64,000 nt of DNA from NCBI GenBank assembly GCA_947846985.1, contig CANTUZ010000005.1, forward strand, positions 50,681,389 to 50,745,388, given 5' to 3'. Made by a program: the position numbers and the translations under genes. Below are positions 61,325 to 64,000 of the stretch, piece after piece. A model generated the notes under the pieces. The model was not told where the DNA came from, did not search any database, and saw only the letters and a program-made list of their open reading frames with translations. Every line of letters starts with the position of its first letter. The first letter of the stretch is position 1. Source of the DNA: Fratercula arctica (lineage: Eukaryota > Chordata > Aves > Charadriiformes > Alcidae).

Positions 61325-61352
61325 AAAAAAAAAAAGAAAAAAAAAACAACAA
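61325..61352. repeat. A-rich low-complexity tract
   Basis: Two A runs of about a dozen and ten bases with single interruptions, then CAAC units. Confidence 0.85.
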
Positions 61353-62006
61353 AAAACCAAATCAAGATCTCCCATTTATCTGCTGGAGACCCAAATTAGC
61401 TTGATGTGCCATGATTCACACATCTTTACATTTTTCTCTTGAGAAAACCAACTGTGAAGAGGAGCTTGTGAACCACGGCATGAATTTAGAAAAAAATCCT
61501 AATGTCTGAACAGGAAGAGAAACTGTGATAGATTTCTTGTGCCTAACATTTCCTTCCATCTATGTTTCCCCTGTTGCTTCCTATTGGTCACTTCCTCCCA
61601 AATGTTTTACATTTTCTCAGCTGCTTTTGTATAGTACTTGCTACTTTCTGTTGATTGTATAAAACAGTTGGGTATGTCAGTTGAAGGAACAAAACCATTT
61701 TGCTTGAGTAAGGAACCAACGTTTTGATAACCTTATTTAATGCATAATATTATGTGTTGAAAGTACACATTAAAAATAGATCTTGTCCCTTCTAAGCAAT
61801 AATGGCAACAGTAACTATACAAAGAGATCTAAAATACTATGGGGTATATGCAGACTCTGAAATTACTAAGAGTGTTACTAACTCAAGCTGTAAGTGGAAG
61901 TGTTGTGTATTGTATTACTCATATTTGTAAGTAACAGGACTAAGAATGCAAAGTAACCGCAGGAAGTACAAAACTTGGTTTGGGACATCCATTCTCTAAC
62001 AATAAA

Positions 62007-62028
62007 GGGGGTGGGGGTGGGAAAGGGG
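62007..62028 (+). other. Predicted G-quadruplex
   Basis: Four G runs (five, five, three and four G) with loops T, T and AAA, satisfying the standard four-tract rule with very short loops. It is an outlier in this AT-rich flank. The same words (GGGGGTGGGGGTGGG) would also suit GT-box/KLF-type zinc fingers. Confidence 0.75.
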
Positions 62029-64000
62029 TGTTTGAGCTTCCTTTGCAGTACGCTGATCGAATTTCAACTTTAAACAACTGGCTTTTTGACCAATTTTAAA
62101 CTTTTGTTTGATTTGATTTGTAATCAGGTACTAAGTAAGCTGCAATAATATTTATAAGATATGAAGGATAAGTATTGTGTATTATTACAACTCTTGCAGT
62201 TTAGATATTTGTTAAAGAAATTCTAGTAAAAAAATGTTACCTATCCTGAGACATTTGCTGCGGTGGCCTGGAATCGCTGTATCTTCGGAAATAAGCAGGT
62301 CTCTGCAATATGGAGTTTACTGCCTTGTGTGATAGGCTTTTGCCTCTTAAATTCCATGCAGTAGGAGAACAAATTGTCATTGGTTGGTTTTAGATGTTTT
62401 AAATGTAATTACAAATCATTACTCACTTTGCAATAATGTCAGACATGCATATCACTATTTTCATAAAACTTCACAAAATGGCTATTGGTACAAATGCTAT
62501 TCATGTCTGTTGTTAACAACCATGTAATTGCTCCCAATTTCTATAAGAATAAAATGGAAGAGGATCCTAAATAGCAGTGGATGGTAAATAATGAGAATAA
62601 TCACATTGCACTTAAGTAATATTTTAAATTATGGATGTTAAGATACAGTTCTATTTCAGGATCACAATCTGGAAATGATATACAATGCAGCTTGCCTGTT
62701 AACTTCACTTTACTTGGTTCATTGTAAATGAATACGAGTAAATGGGAAACCGACTGAAACCCAAAGGGTTACAGATACCAGCACTTGAAGCAGAGCTCTT
62801 TCAACTCTATTACTATTTCACAAAATGTAAAAAATACTTGAGACAATTTACATATCAGTGACAACCAACATTGCTTTTATGTGATACACCAAAGTAAAGT
62901 AAAACTTAAATGTGAAAACTTGCAAAAGAACGAACAGTATAACATGCACTGGTTTTAGAGGTACACAGAGAAGACATGAACATATTTCATCAGGTTGGTA
63001 AATTTAAGAAATAATTATATGAATAAAGCCAAGTTTTTGATTTGATTCATGAGAAGTTACACGTTATTGTGCTAAGTGGATAGGATCTGTTCTAGCCCTT
63101 GCATAACCTAATGTCACATCACATGGGCTAAGGCTTCACCTTGTAACAAAATCTACACGTGACTAATGTGTACACAGAGCACTTCCAATAAAGTTGGTGG
63201 CATGTTTAAGTCCCTGCAGATCAGTACCCAAAATAATTTCCGCACAGGAAAACTGAAGCAAACATGAAAATGCGTCAGATATAATATTGAACATAGCTCC
63301 AAATAAAGACAACTTTCTGTAACTTCAAACAAAAAGAAATGGTTGGGTTTTTTATGTTAGTGTGCCTTTAATCAAGGTGTTATGTTGGTGCTGGTAAATC
63401 TTAACTCTGAATGAGTAAGGCTGAAGGCTACAGCTCTATGATATCAATTAAGCACCGGTATGTATCATCATTATGATATAAAAAATTCCATCTGGGCCAA
63501 GTTCACAAGTTTTATAAATCACCAAGATTGCTATGAGTTGAAATTCCTTACATAGACACGTTTATATACATTTTAAGGCAACTATATAGTATCAGATCTC
63601 CATCATGTAGGACAAGGGAATCTGTTAAACCATACTCGAGCACAATTTGAATGGGATTTGTTTACCTTGCTTAAGGAAGATTTTCAATTCCAGAGGGAGG
63701 TTTTCCCTGAGCAATGAATGCTTGCATAGCCAGTCTTTAGGGGAAATACTTAATTTTTCCACTATTTTTATTGGCTATCAGAAACTGGAAGAGAAGGAAG
63801 GAAATAAAATTTTCAGGAACGTAAGAGAAACTAAGTGCTTTCTAAATTCCTAGGAGACTGGTGTCTGGTAAGAAAATGCCAATGGTTTTCCAAAGTTACT
63901 GTATAAATCTGCTTTGGAAATTAATGTCTTTTCCAATTCTCTCACACATCTTCAGACACTGAATTATTTTGGCTAACAAAAATCAAGTTTCTTTGTATGA

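Larger units (their letters stand above)
57358..64000. other. Non-coding stretch to the window end, no recognised element
   Basis: No supported gene or transposon in 6.6 kb. It contains a hairpin with 9-bp arms (58916-58938), a 23-base T run (61269-61291), an A-rich tract (61325-61352) and a G-quadruplex motif (62007-62028). AT-rich throughout. Confidence 0.55.

Overview
The window looks like bird nuclear DNA, probably from a neoavian. It is AT-rich, has long gene-free stretches, and its recognisable repeats are CR1 (chicken repeat 1) LINEs with the typical avian 3' end plus LTRs of avian endogenous retroviruses. There are no Alu-, L1- or B1-like repeats and no prokaryotic gene organisation. 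No host protein-coding exon, tRNA or rRNA gene could be supported. Most short open frames are chance frames in AT-rich DNA; the few with protein-like content belong to CR1 or retroviral remnants. The window is best read as intergenic or intronic DNA.

Layout: 1-7.1 kb has no recognised element. 7.13-8.66 kb holds a 5'-truncated plus-strand CR1 with a broken reverse transcriptase frame. 8.7-21.5 kb is another long stretch without recognised transposons. 21.53-24.2 kb holds a second, longer CR1 on the minus strand, split near its 3' end by a solo LTR (21566-21961) flanked by a perfect 5-bp duplication. 25.15-25.38 kb is a third CR1 tail. 28.41-28.75 kb is a probable minus-strand LTR. 37.09-39.81 kb is a minus-strand provirus with both LTRs, a tRNA-Lys-type primer binding site, a polypurine tract and a broken integrase, but no recognisable gag, protease or reverse transcriptase. 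45.23-45.9 kb is an LTR followed by a tRNA-Leu-type primer binding site, so it is a different retroviral lineage. 49.12-49.69 kb and 56.87-57.36 kb are solo LTRs related to the provirus LTRs. 51.53-51.78 kb is an isolated CpG island, and 52.2-53.1 kb is a fragment of another LTR type. From 57.4 kb to the end only simple repeats and a G-quadruplex motif stand out.

The elements do not form a working system. They record successive insertions: CR1 first, then an LTR into CR1, with older proviruses decayed in place. The feature most likely to matter to the host is the CpG island at 51.5-51.8 kb, the only promoter-like base composition in the window; its transcript, if any, is unknown. Nothing here convincingly points to an undescribed biological system. 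The most useful leads are the CpG island, two retroviral lineages told apart by their primer binding sites, the nested insertion with intact target duplication, and several palindromes and G-quadruplex motifs.
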